16,465 nucleotides of DNA from an archaeon (GCA_016550425.1 JABXGS010000046.1:1-16465); one strand, 5' to 3'; positions 7,044 through 14,827 are shown, counted from the stretch's first letter. Numbers and translations are program-made. The notes: generated from the sequence alone by a model not told the origin.

Positions 7044-7292
7044 TTACGCTTGTTTCTCCTTTCTTCCAAAGAGTCCTGCTAGGTAGAACAGCGTGCAAAA
7101 CATCATAAGAGTACCGAGTAATGCTCCGATAAGGGCTCCAAGATATTGTCCGTTTGGTCCCCAGATATATGGTCCAATAATCCATCCAACAAAGGCAAAA
7201 ACGAGAATCTCGCAGGCGATCGTGGTATAACGGAATACCCTTCCACCTGACATTGGAGGTTCATCACTCAACTCTGTCACCGAAGCTCCCAT
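7044..7292 (-). CDS. Small two-helix membrane protein, AtpI/AtpZ-like
   Basis: The 82-aa product has a polar N-terminus, two membrane segments (about residues 22-42 and 49-72) linked by a short GPNGQ turn, and a basic tail (GRKEKQA). The pattern, one helix ending in GWIIGPYIWG then a Gly-rich GALIGALLGTLMMFCTLFYL helix, resembles the AtpI/AtpZ family of small proteins encoded beside bacterial F-type ATP synthases and linked there to ring assembly or cation transport. Finding it just ahead of subunit C suggests a related role for the A-type enzyme, but that is inference from position and loose similarity. No clear ribosome site precedes ATG 7292; an inner ATG at 7253 (starting MSGGRVF, 69 aa) keeps both helices and may be the true start. 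It heads the minus-strand operon. Confidence 0.75.
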   Translation of the reverse strand: MGASVTELSDEPPMSGGRVFRYTTIACEILVFAFVGWIIGPYIWGPNGQYLGALIGALLGTLMMFCTLFYLAGLFGRKEKQA

Positions 7293-7460
7293 TGAGATAA
7301 ATTCTCATTTGGGGGTCGATAGTAAAGGGAATCCCATTCTTAAGGTTTCGGAAGATTATCCAATTTCAGAAATTTAACGGATAATAATGCTTATTAGGAT
7401 AGGTCTTTGTTGAAAGGCGATTACCGACTAAGGTATTGTCAGGTTCTTTCGGTGTAAACG
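7293..7460. promoter_or_regulatory. Divergent intergenic region with palindromes
   Basis: This 168-nt AT-rich gap must hold promoters for both the minus-strand operon (AtpI-like, C, PIN-like) and the plus-strand H-E pair. Two inverted repeats are visible: TGAGA-taaat-TCTCA at 7293-7307, abutting the minus-strand start, and TAATAA-tgc-TTATTA at 7382-7396. TATA-like stretches are ATTTAA at 7372-7377 for the plus strand and TTTAT near 7298-7302 for the minus strand. GGTG at 7451-7454 is the ribosome site for subunit H. Exact promoters cannot be fixed by eye. Confidence 0.5.
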
Positions 7461-7787
7461 ATGAGCGAGGTTTTATCTGGTATCCAAAGTGCCGAAGCTA
7501 AGGCGGCAAAGATTATTGAAGAAGCCCAAGCAAAAGCTGAGCAAATTAAGCGTGAGGCTGAACGCCAGGCACGCGAAACTGAACAGAAAGTTCGGGATGA
7601 ACTGGCTGCGCAAATTGCTACCCAGCAAAAGGGTGTAGAGAAAAAGGCTCAAACGCAATCCAAAACTATTCTTTCCAAAGCTGAGCAAGAAGCCGCCGCT
7701 ATTGAGGAACAAGGGAAGAAGCATTTGAAGAAAACCGTTGATCTCATAGTTTCTTCTGTTTACTCATATGGAGGTGCAAACAAATGA
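7461..7787 (+). CDS. atpH: A-type ATP synthase subunit H (peripheral-stalk coiled coil)
   Basis: Subunit H pairs with subunit E to form the long coiled-coil stalk that holds the catalytic head still against the rotating shaft. The 108-aa protein is almost one continuous Ala/Glu/Lys/Gln-rich helix (about residues 8-95) with the right-handed coiled-coil look of AhaH/NtpF: SAEAKAAKIIEEAQAKAEQI near the start and repeated AExxAxxIE units. Length and composition match the family. The start ATG has GGTG 6 nt upstream. The stop overlaps the subunit E start as ATGA, which indicates translational coupling and equal production of the two partners. It lies divergent to subunit C, and the nearest other stator gene (I) is more than 5 kb away. 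Confidence 0.93.
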   Translation: MSEVLSGIQSAEAKAAKIIEEAQAKAEQIKREAERQARETEQKVRDELAAQIATQQKGVEKKAQTQSKTILSKAEQEAAAIEEQGKKHLKKTVDLIVSSVYSYGGANK

Positions 7788-8437
7788 GCAATATCTCGTC
7801 TTCAGATCAAATCGAACAAATGATTATTAGTGAGGCAAAAGCTGACGCTAAACAGATTATCCAAAAAGCTGAAGTCTCAGCACGAGAACTAATCGAGGTT
7901 GCTCAAGAAAACGCACAATCCACTCTCTCTGGTTGGGCTGACCGTCGGAAGCAAATGGCTGAGCGATCAGGTGACCGAATTATAGGAAAAGCTCGAAATG
8001 ATGCGCATATGCGGATAATGAGTGCCAAAGCTAAGATGATCGATACAGCGTTCCAAGAAGCTCAGACGCAATTTGAAAAGGAACGAGGAACTGCGCGATA
8101 TAAGGCATTTCTGAAAAATCTCATCATCAATGCTGGAATTCAGGTTGGTGGTGGGGATCTTATTGTTCTTGCCCGAAAGGAAGACCACGCTGTCATCTCA
8201 AAGATTACAGGTCTTGGAACGGCAATTTCAAAAACAACTAATCAGAGTACCAAAGTCACCGTTGGAAAACAAGCGCTTGGCATAATTGGTGGCGTTATGG
8301 TTCAAAACAAAGAAGGCAATATCACAGTGGATTATCGGATAGAGACCTTACTCTCACAAGTCGAAGTGAAATATCGACACGAAATCGCCAAGACACTTTT
8401 TCCAAAGGAAACGACAGTTGAAAAGCCTAGTGCATAA
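7784..8437 (+). CDS. atpE: A-type ATP synthase subunit E (peripheral stalk)
   Basis: Subunit E completes the peripheral stalk with H and caps the top of the catalytic head through its C-terminal globular domain. The 217-aa length is typical. Residues about 8-105 are a long charged helix (SEAKADAKQIIQKAEVSARE and following), then an alpha/beta domain with ARYKAFLKNLIINAG, the DLIVLARKEDHAVI strand-helix, GIIGGVMVQNKEGNITVDYR (the most conserved family motif, GG-x-x-x-x-x-x-x-G-x-I-x-x-D) and a final helix SQVEVKYRHEIAKTLF. It starts inside the stop of subunit H (4-nt overlap), so it is translationally coupled. A 7-bp hairpin follows its stop codon. The expected downstream subunits (C, F, A, B) are absent from this strand. 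Confidence 0.95.
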   Translation: MSNISSSDQIEQMIISEAKADAKQIIQKAEVSARELIEVAQENAQSTLSGWADRRKQMAERSGDRIIGKARNDAHMRIMSAKAKMIDTAFQEAQTQFEKERGTARYKAFLKNLIINAGIQVGGGDLIVLARKEDHAVISKITGLGTAISKTTNQSTKVTVGKQALGIIGGVMVQNKEGNITVDYRIETLLSQVEVKYRHEIAKTLFPKETTVEKPSA

Positions 8438-8454
8438 TCACTTCCCAGAAGTGA
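8438..8454 (+). other. Perfect 7-bp hairpin right after atpE stop
   Basis: TCACTTC (8438-8444) and GAAGTGA (8448-8454) pair perfectly around a 3-nt loop, starting at the base after the TAA. There is no T-run behind it, so it may protect or process the 3' end of the H-E transcript rather than act as a terminator. Function is inferred from position only. Confidence 0.4.
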
Positions 8455-8471
8455 GCTTACGATACACAACG

Positions 8472-8535
8472 TTAAATAAATGAGATACGTTGAATGCCTC
8501 AATATTAACGCTCACATTAGACTATCCTATAAATA
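8472..8535 (+). promoter_or_regulatory. TATA-like boxes ahead of the Ca2+-ATPase gene
   Basis: Two archaeal TATA-like boxes are visible: TTAAATAA (8472-8479) and TATAAATA (8528-8535). Archaeal transcription starts about 26 nt after the box centre. The first would start near 8502 and give a leader of about 40 nt before GTG 8545. The second would start near 8557, inside the reading frame, and so conflicts with the GTG/TTG starts. A CGTTAA/TTAACG inverted pair (8470-8475, 8505-8510) flanks the first box region. Confidence 0.45.
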
Positions 8536-8544
8536 TCGCTGGAC

Positions 8545-11406
8545 GTGTCCTTGACGACTGATATTCCTCCTCCTCATACTCAGAATGCATCCCAAGTCAT
8601 GGAACAGCTGCAAGTCACAGAAGATGGACTCAGTCTGGAAGAGGCACAACGCAGATTAGCTGAATACGGTCCAAACGCTCTTGAAGAAGCCAAGGGCCCT
8701 GGTCCCCTTTCCATGTTCCTTTCACAATTCAAAGAAGCGTTAGTCATCATACTGATTTTTGCAGCCATTATTTCCTTGGTCGTGAATGTCTACTCAGGAA
8801 TCATAACGGAGCATCCCGAACCACCTATTGACGCCATTGTTATCATGATAATTGTAATTCTCAATGCTATTCTTGGCTTCACTCAGGAATATCGAGCTGA
8901 GAAATCTATTGAAGCTCTCCAAAAAATGGCAGCACCTCAAGCGCATGTGCTCCGAAATGGCGAACCGATTGATATTCCAGCAACGGAAGTAGTACCAGGT
9001 GAAATTCTACGATTGGAAATGGGTGACCGTCTCCCAGCAGATGCAAGGCTAATTGAGTCCAATAATATCTATACAGACGAGGCATCGCTCACAGGGGAAT
9101 CGATGCCAGTTAAAAAGGAAGCAGACAGAATTCTTGATCGTAACATCCCACTAGCTGATCAATCCAATATGGTCCACGCAGGTACCGCAATCACTTCTGG
9201 GCGAGGTCTTGCAGTTGTGACCGAAACGGGGATGAACACTGAAATAGGACGGATTGCAGGGTTCATTTCAGAAGCGGGAGAAAAAGAAACTCCTCAACAG
9301 AAACGCATGCGACAACTTGGGCGACAACTTGGTATTGCGATTCTGATTATCTGTATGATTGTGCTGACCATTCAGGTAGTTGTTGCTTGGATTATGGCCA
9401 TGCTTACTTTTTCGACCTTCCTCGACTTATTCGTAATTGCTGTAGCACTCGCTGTTGCCGCAATACCAGAAGGTCTACCTGCAGTGGTAACAATAACTTT
9501 GGCTTTAGGCGTCCAACGGATGGTGAAACGAAATGCCATCATCCGACGACTTCCCGCCGTTGAAACCCTAGGCTCTGCTGATATTATTTGCTCTGATAAA
9601 ACCGGTACTCTAACCAAAGATGAAATGACAGTCCGTGAGCTCTATGTTCCCGGATACTCTGTGCATGTCACAGGCGCTGGATATTCTCCAGAGGGCTCCT
9701 TTTCAGCCGACGGTCAACCAATTGATCCTTTACAAAATGGTCAACTAGCCTTGCTTCTACGTATAGGTGTTCTTTGTAGTAATGCTATAATTCGGGAAGA
9801 AGAGGGTAAATGGCATGTAATAGGTGATCCTACTGAGGGAGCTTTGGTGGTTGCAGCTCAGAAAGCAGGATTCACTGACACGCAACTAAATGAATATCCT
9901 AGGATTGCCGAATTGCCCTTTGATCCTGATAGAAAACGTATGTCCACGCTCCATGATACGCCCGAACAGGAGACAACTGCTTACATCAAGGGTGCTCCTG
10001 AAGTTGTTCTGGAGCAAAGTTCCTACATATTTACAGCTAACGGAATTCAAGCCCTAACCAAAGAACAACGCGCTGAAATCTTAAGCAACAATGATAAAAT
10101 GGCTAACAAAGCCCTCCGTGTTCTGGGAATGGCATACCGGATTTGTCCCGAAGATCTCTGCGACATCTCACCAGAAGGCATCGAATTTGATCTCGTATTC
10201 GTGGGACTTGTCGGGATGATGGATCCGCCTCGTCCTGAAGTATACGATGCTATTAAAACAGCACGGACTGCGGGAATCAAATCTATCATGATTACTGGCG
10301 ACAACCAGTATACAGCGCTTGCCATTGCAAACGAACTCGGAATGTTCGAAGAGGATGATGCAGTCCTAACTGGTAGTGCTCTCGATGCCCTTTCAGATGC
10401 TGACCTCACGGATGCTGCTCCCCAAGTTCGTGTCTATGCTCGTGTCTCACCTGAACATAAGCTTCGGATTGTTCAAGCTTTGAAAACCCGTGGACACATC
10501 ACAGCGATGACAGGTGATGGAGTCAACGATGCGCCTGCCCTCAAATACGCTGACATCGGAATTGCTATGGGTGTCACAGGAACGGATGTAGCTAAAGAAG
10601 CCTCTGATATGATCCTAACAGATGATAACTACTCCTCGATAGTGAATGCCATTGAGGAAGGTCGAGGTATCGGAGACAATACCCGGAAATTTATTTCATA
10701 TCTCTTATCTTGTAATGCAGGAGAAATCCTAGTCATCTTTCTAGCCAGCATCACACTCTCGATTATCTTCCGCTGGCCACTACCCCTGCTAGCTATTCAG
10801 ATTCTATTCATTAACCTGGTTACTGATGGACTACCTGCCCTCGCATTGGGAATGGATCCCATGGAACCTGATGTGATGAAACGGGGGCCCCGGGATCCCC
10901 AAGAAGGCATCATTACAAGACAGGTCTGGGTCCTAATATGGGTGGTGGGTGTAGCCATTGCCCTTGCCACTTTATGGATATATTATGTTACAATGTTTAG
11001 CCTTACAAATCCACCATTCAACTTATCACCTGATCAAGCTGTTCTTCGAGCGGGTACACTAGCTTTAACGGTTCTGGTGATGACTCAGATGGTGCATGCT
11101 CTGAATTCTCGGTCAGGGCATCTCTCTCTCTTTCAAGTGGGCTTTTTCAAAAATCGGTATCTGATCCTTGCAATCGCTGTTTCTATTATACTCCAATTAT
11201 TCATTATCTATTTTCCACCACTCCAAATTGTTTTTCGTACACAACCTCTTCTTCTTCAAGATTGGCTCATCATCATTCTTCTCACCTTCTCAATATTTGT
11301 AGTTGTGGAAGTCTTCAAGTTCATTCTACGCTATCGTGAACGACATCAAAGGGAACCCACCTTCGAATCGAAGACAGACGAACCTCAAAGGAAGGGAAAC
11401 AGTTAA
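8545..11406 (+). CDS. P2A-type Ca2+-transporting ATPase (SERCA/PMCA family)
   Basis: This 953-aa pump moves Ca2+ across the membrane with ATP through a phospho-aspartate. In order: the cation-ATPase N-terminus (GLSLEEAQRRLAEYGPNAL, 28-46), the actuator motif TGES (183-186), the phosphorylation site DKTGT with D351, the nucleotide-domain KGAPE, then DPPRPEV, ITGDN, and the hinge TGDGVNDAP (656-664). Calcium ligands of SERCA are seen in M4 (AAIPEGLP, E309), M5 (N724 and E727 in SCNAGE) and M6 (N757, T760, D761 in INLVTDG), so both sites look mostly equipped; M8 has Q848 where SERCA has a Glu. Ten membrane helices fit the length. The start could be GTG 8545 or TTG 8551; no clear ribosome site precedes either. 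ATG 8599 would clip the conserved N-terminus. The C-terminus is a short charged tail without an obvious regulatory domain. Confidence 0.93.
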   Translation: MSLTTDIPPPHTQNASQVMEQLQVTEDGLSLEEAQRRLAEYGPNALEEAKGPGPLSMFLSQFKEALVIILIFAAIISLVVNVYSGIITEHPEPPIDAIVIMIIVILNAILGFTQEYRAEKSIEALQKMAAPQAHVLRNGEPIDIPATEVVPGEILRLEMGDRLPADARLIESNNIYTDEASLTGESMPVKKEADRILDRNIPLADQSNMVHAGTAITSGRGLAVVTETGMNTEIGRIAGFISEAGEKETPQQKRMRQLGRQLGIAILIICMIVLTIQVVVAWIMAMLTFSTFLDLFVIAVALAVAAIPEGLPAVVTITLALGVQRMVKRNAIIRRLPAVETLGSADIICSDKTGTLTKDEMTVRELYVPGYSVHVTGAGYSPEGSFSADGQPIDPLQNGQLALLLRIGVLCSNAIIREEEGKWHVIGDPTEGALVVAAQKAGFTDTQLNEYPRIAELPFDPDRKRMSTLHDTPEQETTAYIKGAPEVVLEQSSYIFTANGIQALTKEQRAEILSNNDKMANKALRVLGMAYRICPEDLCDISPEGIEFDLVFVGLVGMMDPPRPEVYDAIKTARTAGIKSIMITGDNQYTALAIANELGMFEEDDAVLTGSALDALSDADLTDAAPQVRVYARVSPEHKLRIVQALKTRGHITAMTGDGVNDAPALKYADIGIAMGVTGTDVAKEASDMILTDDNYSSIVNAIEEGRGIGDNTRKFISYLLSCNAGEILVIFLASITLSIIFRWPLPLLAIQILFINLVTDGLPALALGMDPMEPDVMKRGPRDPQEGIITRQVWVLIWVVGVAIALATLWIYYVTMFSLTNPPFNLSPDQAVLRAGTLALTVLVMTQMVHALNSRSGHLSLFQVGFFKNRYLILAIAVSIILQLFIIYFPPLQIVFRTQPLLLQDWLIIILLTFSIFVVVEVFKFILRYRERHQREPTFESKTDEPQRKGNS

Positions 11407-11441
11407 GACAAAAAACTATAGAATCCCTTTTTCCCAGTGAA

Positions 11442-11708
11442 ATGATACTTAATGTAGGTCATAATATGGTATCAAAAATGTCCGATCGCGGTCGGTGGCT
11501 TCTCGCTGCATTGTTACTCACAATTGGGTCCATCATATTTGCATTTGGCTGGACAGCGCCATTCTGGCCTGCGTGGGTTCCGCTTCTTGGATCAGATCTG
11601 TTCAAAACTACTTACTTCTTCATTTCCTCAGGAATCTTCATTGGGCTCCTCATTTACAGCCTCTTCCTACTTTTCAACACCACCCCACCACCAACTAAAT
11701 CTGTATAA
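11442..11708 (+). CDS. Small two-helix membrane protein, unrecognised
   Basis: I do not recognise this protein. It has a short basic N-terminus (SKMSDRGR), a first membrane helix (WLLAALLLTIGSIIFAFGW), a connecting loop rich in Trp and Pro (TAPFWPAWVPLLGSD), a second helix (TTYFFISSGIFIGLLIYSLF) and a short Pro/Lys tail. Three in-frame ATGs compete: 11442, 11466 (with AGGT about 7 nt upstream) and 11478; the second gives an 80-aa protein and is preferred on the ribosome-site evidence. It begins 35 nt after the Ca2+-ATPase stop on the same strand, with a T5 run between, so it may be read through from the pump gene. A role with the pump, like small regulators of animal Ca2+ pumps, is only speculation. 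Confidence 0.65.
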   Translation: MILNVGHNMVSKMSDRGRWLLAALLLTIGSIIFAFGWTAPFWPAWVPLLGSDLFKTTYFFISSGIFIGLLIYSLFLLFNTTPPPTKSV

Positions 11709-11873
11709 ATGCCTAAAAGGAGCTCGTCTTAGTCAACACGTGTAGCAGATAGGCTCTAGCGGCAAATATTGCCAAGATAAAAATGTATAAGAAGCTAGTC
11801 GCAAGCAAAAGGCTATACTTCCCAGGCTAATTAATAGCAGAAAACCCCATAACTTTAGTGTGGAGGTTGGAAC
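11709..11873 (+). promoter_or_regulatory. Intergenic region with TATA-like box and palindrome
   Basis: This 165-nt gap has no convincing gene. It holds an inverted repeat GGCAA-ata-TTGCC (11761-11773), a TATA-like GTATAA (11785-11790) that would start transcription near 11815, and a strong ribosome site GGAGGT (11861-11866), 7 nt before the GTG at 11874. It is the likely promoter of the downstream ABC operon. Confidence 0.45.
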
Positions 11874-12341
11874 GTGACAGATTTACGTGACAAGTTATTG
11901 ACATTAGACCGCAAGGGACTGGAAAAAGAAGCTGAACAACTTGGGATCAAGGTTACTGATTCGATGAGTCGAGCTGAACTCATAACCCTCATTGAAAAAC
12001 AGTATGCGCTCCAAGAATTCGGGGAGCTCAAATCCTTCTCTGAGCATCGTTTTCTCATTGTGGGCTTGTTTTTCATTACACTCGCCACTTTCATTTTAGC
12101 TCTCATTACCTATTTCCAATTCACGACACCAAGTCTTATTCCCATCTTAGCTCCAATCTATATTGTATTCCGAGGACTTGGTGGATTTCTTATTGGTGCC
12201 GCGTTATTCTCACTGGCACTAAAAACAGGGTATCAAAGCATCACACCTATTGTTCGAGCTGCACTTATTATAGGAGGGGCACTCATCATCATTATCGTGT
12301 TGATGTTTATACCACTACCTCCTCAATGGGGACTCCCATAA
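11874..12341 (+). CDS. Membrane protein with SAP/Rho-N-like N-terminal domain
   Basis: No named gene is recognised. Residues about 4-43 have the helix-loop-helix pattern of SAP/Rho-N/HeH mini-domains (LDRKGLEKEAEQLGIKVT, then a turn, then SRAELITLIEKQ), which in other proteins bind nucleic acid or mediate protein contacts. Three hydrophobic segments follow: about 60-82, 88-116 and 124-147, ending in a Pro-rich tail (FIPLPPQWGLP). The start GTG is fixed by GGAGGT 7 nt upstream, one of the best ribosome sites in the window. The ABC ATPase begins 42 nt after its stop, so it is probably the first gene of the ABC operon and may be an accessory membrane subunit or regulator. The domain call rests on pattern alone. 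Confidence 0.75.
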   Translation: MTDLRDKLLTLDRKGLEKEAEQLGIKVTDSMSRAELITLIEKQYALQEFGELKSFSEHRFLIVGLFFITLATFILALITYFQFTTPSLIPILAPIYIVFRGLGGFLIGAALFSLALKTGYQSITPIVRAALIIGGALIIIIVLMFIPLPPQWGLP

Positions 12342-12383
12342 AACGGGACTACTATATGACTGAAATACTGCTATGAGGTCCAC

Positions 12384-13151
12384 ATGATGGCTAATGCGAC
12401 GAACCAATCGAATAAGGAAATACCTGCTTTGGAAACCTTTCGTCTGAGTAAGATTTTCCCCCCTGGAGTTTTGGCAGTAAATCGACTGAACCTCAAAATC
12501 AGACAAGGAGTTGTTCATGCGCTGGTTGGGCCAAACGGAGCCGGAAAAACAACCACGCTTCGACTAATTGCCGGATTGAGTCGTCCCAATCGCGGAAGTA
12601 TCTTCATTATGGGTTATGATATGCTTCGAGAATCTTGGCAAGCAAAAATTAATCTAGGCTTTTTACCAGATGCCCCTGCAGCATACGAGACGCTGAGAGT
12701 TGATGAATTTCTCTCTTTTATCGGCAGTCTATATCAAGTGCCGGAAGAAGAATTTCAGCAACGCCGACTTGAATACATCAATCGCTTTGAAATCGGTGGT
12801 TTTCTAAACAAATACCTCGGCGAGCTCTCTCGTGGAATGCTACAACGAACCCTACTCGCCGGATTGCTGATTCGGAATCCCAAAGTTTTGCTAATGGATG
12901 AACCACTCTATGGATTAGACCCTGAAGGAGGGTATGTCCTCAAACAGGTAATCCGCGAGCTAGCTGAAAATGGTTCAACAGTTTTACTTTCTACTCATAT
13001 TTTGAGTGTTGCAGAGGAAGTCAGTGATGAATTTACTATCCTATCAAATGGTGTAAAGGTTGCTTCAGGAACGGTCCAAGAGCTCCGTGCTGAGGTTGGA
13101 GGCGGTGTGGCTTTAGAGAACTACTATATTCAGACTCTGCGTGGGAGGTAA
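12384..13151 (+). CDS. ABC transporter ATP-binding protein
   Basis: This 255-aa cytoplasmic ATPase drives the permease encoded next to it. Walker A is GPNGAGKTTT (49-58), the signature is LSRGM (148-152, a variant of LSGGQ), Walker B is VLLMDEP (168-174) with catalytic E173, the D-loop is GLDP (177-180), and the switch histidine is H205 in LSTHIL. The Q-loop position reads GFLPDAPAAY, with Pro in place of Gln as in many ABC-2 exporter ATPases of the CcmA/NatA type. GAGGT lies 5 nt before ATG 12384 and 8 nt before a second ATG at 12387; either may be used. The permease starts 29 nt after its stop. The substrate cannot be told from the ATPase. Confidence 0.93.
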   Translation: MMANATNQSNKEIPALETFRLSKIFPPGVLAVNRLNLKIRQGVVHALVGPNGAGKTTTLRLIAGLSRPNRGSIFIMGYDMLRESWQAKINLGFLPDAPAAYETLRVDEFLSFIGSLYQVPEEEFQQRRLEYINRFEIGGFLNKYLGELSRGMLQRTLLAGLLIRNPKVLLMDEPLYGLDPEGGYVLKQVIRELAENGSTVLLSTHILSVAEEVSDEFTILSNGVKVASGTVQELRAEVGGGVALENYYIQTLRGR

Positions 13152-13180
13152 CAACACTGGGAACGGTTGGCACAACCACC

Positions 13181-14827
13181 GTGACTCGGTGGGAATTTCA
13201 ACGGACAAGGAATTATCTCCGTAAATCGATACGCCAACCTATTTTCATCACCGTTCAAGTAATCTCTGTGACCGTCATTGCCCTCGTCATCTGGTTGCTG
13301 TGGCTGTTCATGTTTACACTTCCTGTTCAGCTACGCGGTTCCCTCTACTGGCTTATAATTAATAGCGGGATGATTGGGGCCAACACGGTCTGGATAGTTT
13401 ACGCCCTATTGTCACTAATAATAGCTCAACAAATCGTAAAAGCTGTTATGGGCGTCCCTCTCGGATCTGAATCAGAACCCGCAGATGTGGATTACCTATT
13501 TCCTGCACCTATGAAGGGTCATGTCTATTTCACTGCAAAATACCTGCGGTCTATACCACGGCGATTAATGCTTTTCGTCTACATAGGCCTGGCATTTCAA
13601 CCCATCCTCTGGTATTTTGGGCAAAATTATGGGTTAACCTTTGGGATGTTTATGCTCTTTATTGTCATGATTTTCCTTTTGGCTGAAATTGGAGCAATTG
13701 CAACACATGGGCTCTATGCTCTCAGAAAATTTGTATCCCAACCCCGTCAGCATCGCAGAATTTTCCGAATAATATTCTTTGCAGTTCTAATGGTCGGCAC
13801 GATTCTTCTGCTAACTCCCGTTTGGCTTGTCAATGGAGTTCTTAGTCCTTCGCCAATGTACAATTTGGCCTACATGCTCGTGGCTATCGCGTTTAGTGGA
13901 GCTCTACCTGGTTCCGATGGTGCATTTACAATATTCTATTTTCCAGCACTTCCTTGGGTTCTTCTCGGACTCCTTGTAACTTTCTTCCTCATCTTGGTTC
14001 TTACTAGGTTTCTCACAGACAGGATTTCCATTGATATGTATGAAGAAATCGCAGTCGTGGCACGACGCAAAGGCACAGCAATTGGGGCTTTCAGTCGTCT
14101 TCCCGTTCAATTCACTTCAGCGAAAACACCGCTCCACGCTCTCTTCAAAAAGGATTTCATCACAGGACTCCGAAAACCCGGAAAAGCCTTCTATATCTTC
14201 GGTTTAATCGCCAATTTCGTCTTCGCCTTGCTTTTCATCTATCTAGCTCCTGCCTTTGGATCCATGCTTCCTATTCCTCCTGAGTTCATCCCCCTCATGG
14301 AAACTCTTTACGCCATTCTTCTTGTTGTCATCATTCCGCTGCTAGCCATCGCCTCTTCTGATCCCTTCCAAGGCGAATACGGCTCAATCCATCTCGTTCG
14401 ATTAGCACCTGTAGCCCCATTACGGCTTACCTTCATTAAATACATCCAACTACTCATCACACCCATTTGCCTAGCAATTCCCTTTGCAATCTATTTCGCT
14501 GTTATTTTGGGAAGCCTGAGCCTACTCACGGTTGGGCTAGCTATCCTTCCTCATGCTATTCTTATTGCAACGGCAATTGGCGTAGGTCTAGGCAGCCGCT
14601 ATCCGTACGCCTCACGTGCAAAAAATGAAACCCCTGTTGCCCTCATGATAACCTTCCCAGTCATCTCGTGGATGGCGATCATCCCTGTTCTCATCTTCCA
14701 GCTCGGATTTCTTCCTGGCGGTGTGCCACTGATGCTCCTGAGCTCACTTCTTGTTACTCCCTACACAATTTGCTTGGTAATTATCCTCCTAAGTTGGTCC
14801 GCTCACTCGTATCTTCGACTGGAATAA
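13181..14827 (+). CDS. ABC-type exporter permease, multi-spanning
   Basis: This 548-aa membrane protein is the partner of the preceding ATPase. It has about 12 hydrophobic segments in two halves (roughly residues 20-50, 58-85, 125-190, 200-290, then 340-375, 385-400, 425-475, 485-545). The segment SEPADVDYLFPAPMKGHVYF, followed by AKYLRSIPRR, resembles a motif of putative ABC exporters (the ABC_tran_2/ABC-2 type superfamily), in which a polar loop after the second helix carries DVD-LF-P. A second-half DPFQGEYGSIHLVRLAPVAP loop is the matching repeat. Two inverted repeats surround the GTG start (GGTTG-gca-CAACC at 13165-13177 and CCACCG-tgact-CGGTGG at 13176-13192), and no good ribosome site is present, so translation may be coupled to the ATPase. 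A T5 run (14833-14837) follows the stop. The substrate is unknown. Confidence 0.85.
   Translation: MTRWEFQRTRNYLRKSIRQPIFITVQVISVTVIALVIWLLWLFMFTLPVQLRGSLYWLIINSGMIGANTVWIVYALLSLIIAQQIVKAVMGVPLGSESEPADVDYLFPAPMKGHVYFTAKYLRSIPRRLMLFVYIGLAFQPILWYFGQNYGLTFGMFMLFIVMIFLLAEIGAIATHGLYALRKFVSQPRQHRRIFRIIFFAVLMVGTILLLTPVWLVNGVLSPSPMYNLAYMLVAIAFSGALPGSDGAFTIFYFPALPWVLLGLLVTFFLILVLTRFLTDRISIDMYEEIAVVARRKGTAIGAFSRLPVQFTSAKTPLHALFKKDFITGLRKPGKAFYIFGLIANFVFALLFIYLAPAFGSMLPIPPEFIPLMETLYAILLVVIIPLLAIASSDPFQGEYGSIHLVRLAPVAPLRLTFIKYIQLLITPICLAIPFAIYFAVILGSLSLLTVGLAILPHAILIATAIGVGLGSRYPYASRAKNETPVALMITFPVISWMAIIPVLIFQLGFLPGGVPLMLLSSLLVTPYTICLVIILLSWSAHSYLRLE

Noticed and set aside
11784..11831. Tiny open frame of 15 codons starting with ATG in the gap before the ABC operon.
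   Set aside because: No ribosome site or recognisable peptide; it overlaps a better TATA-like box.
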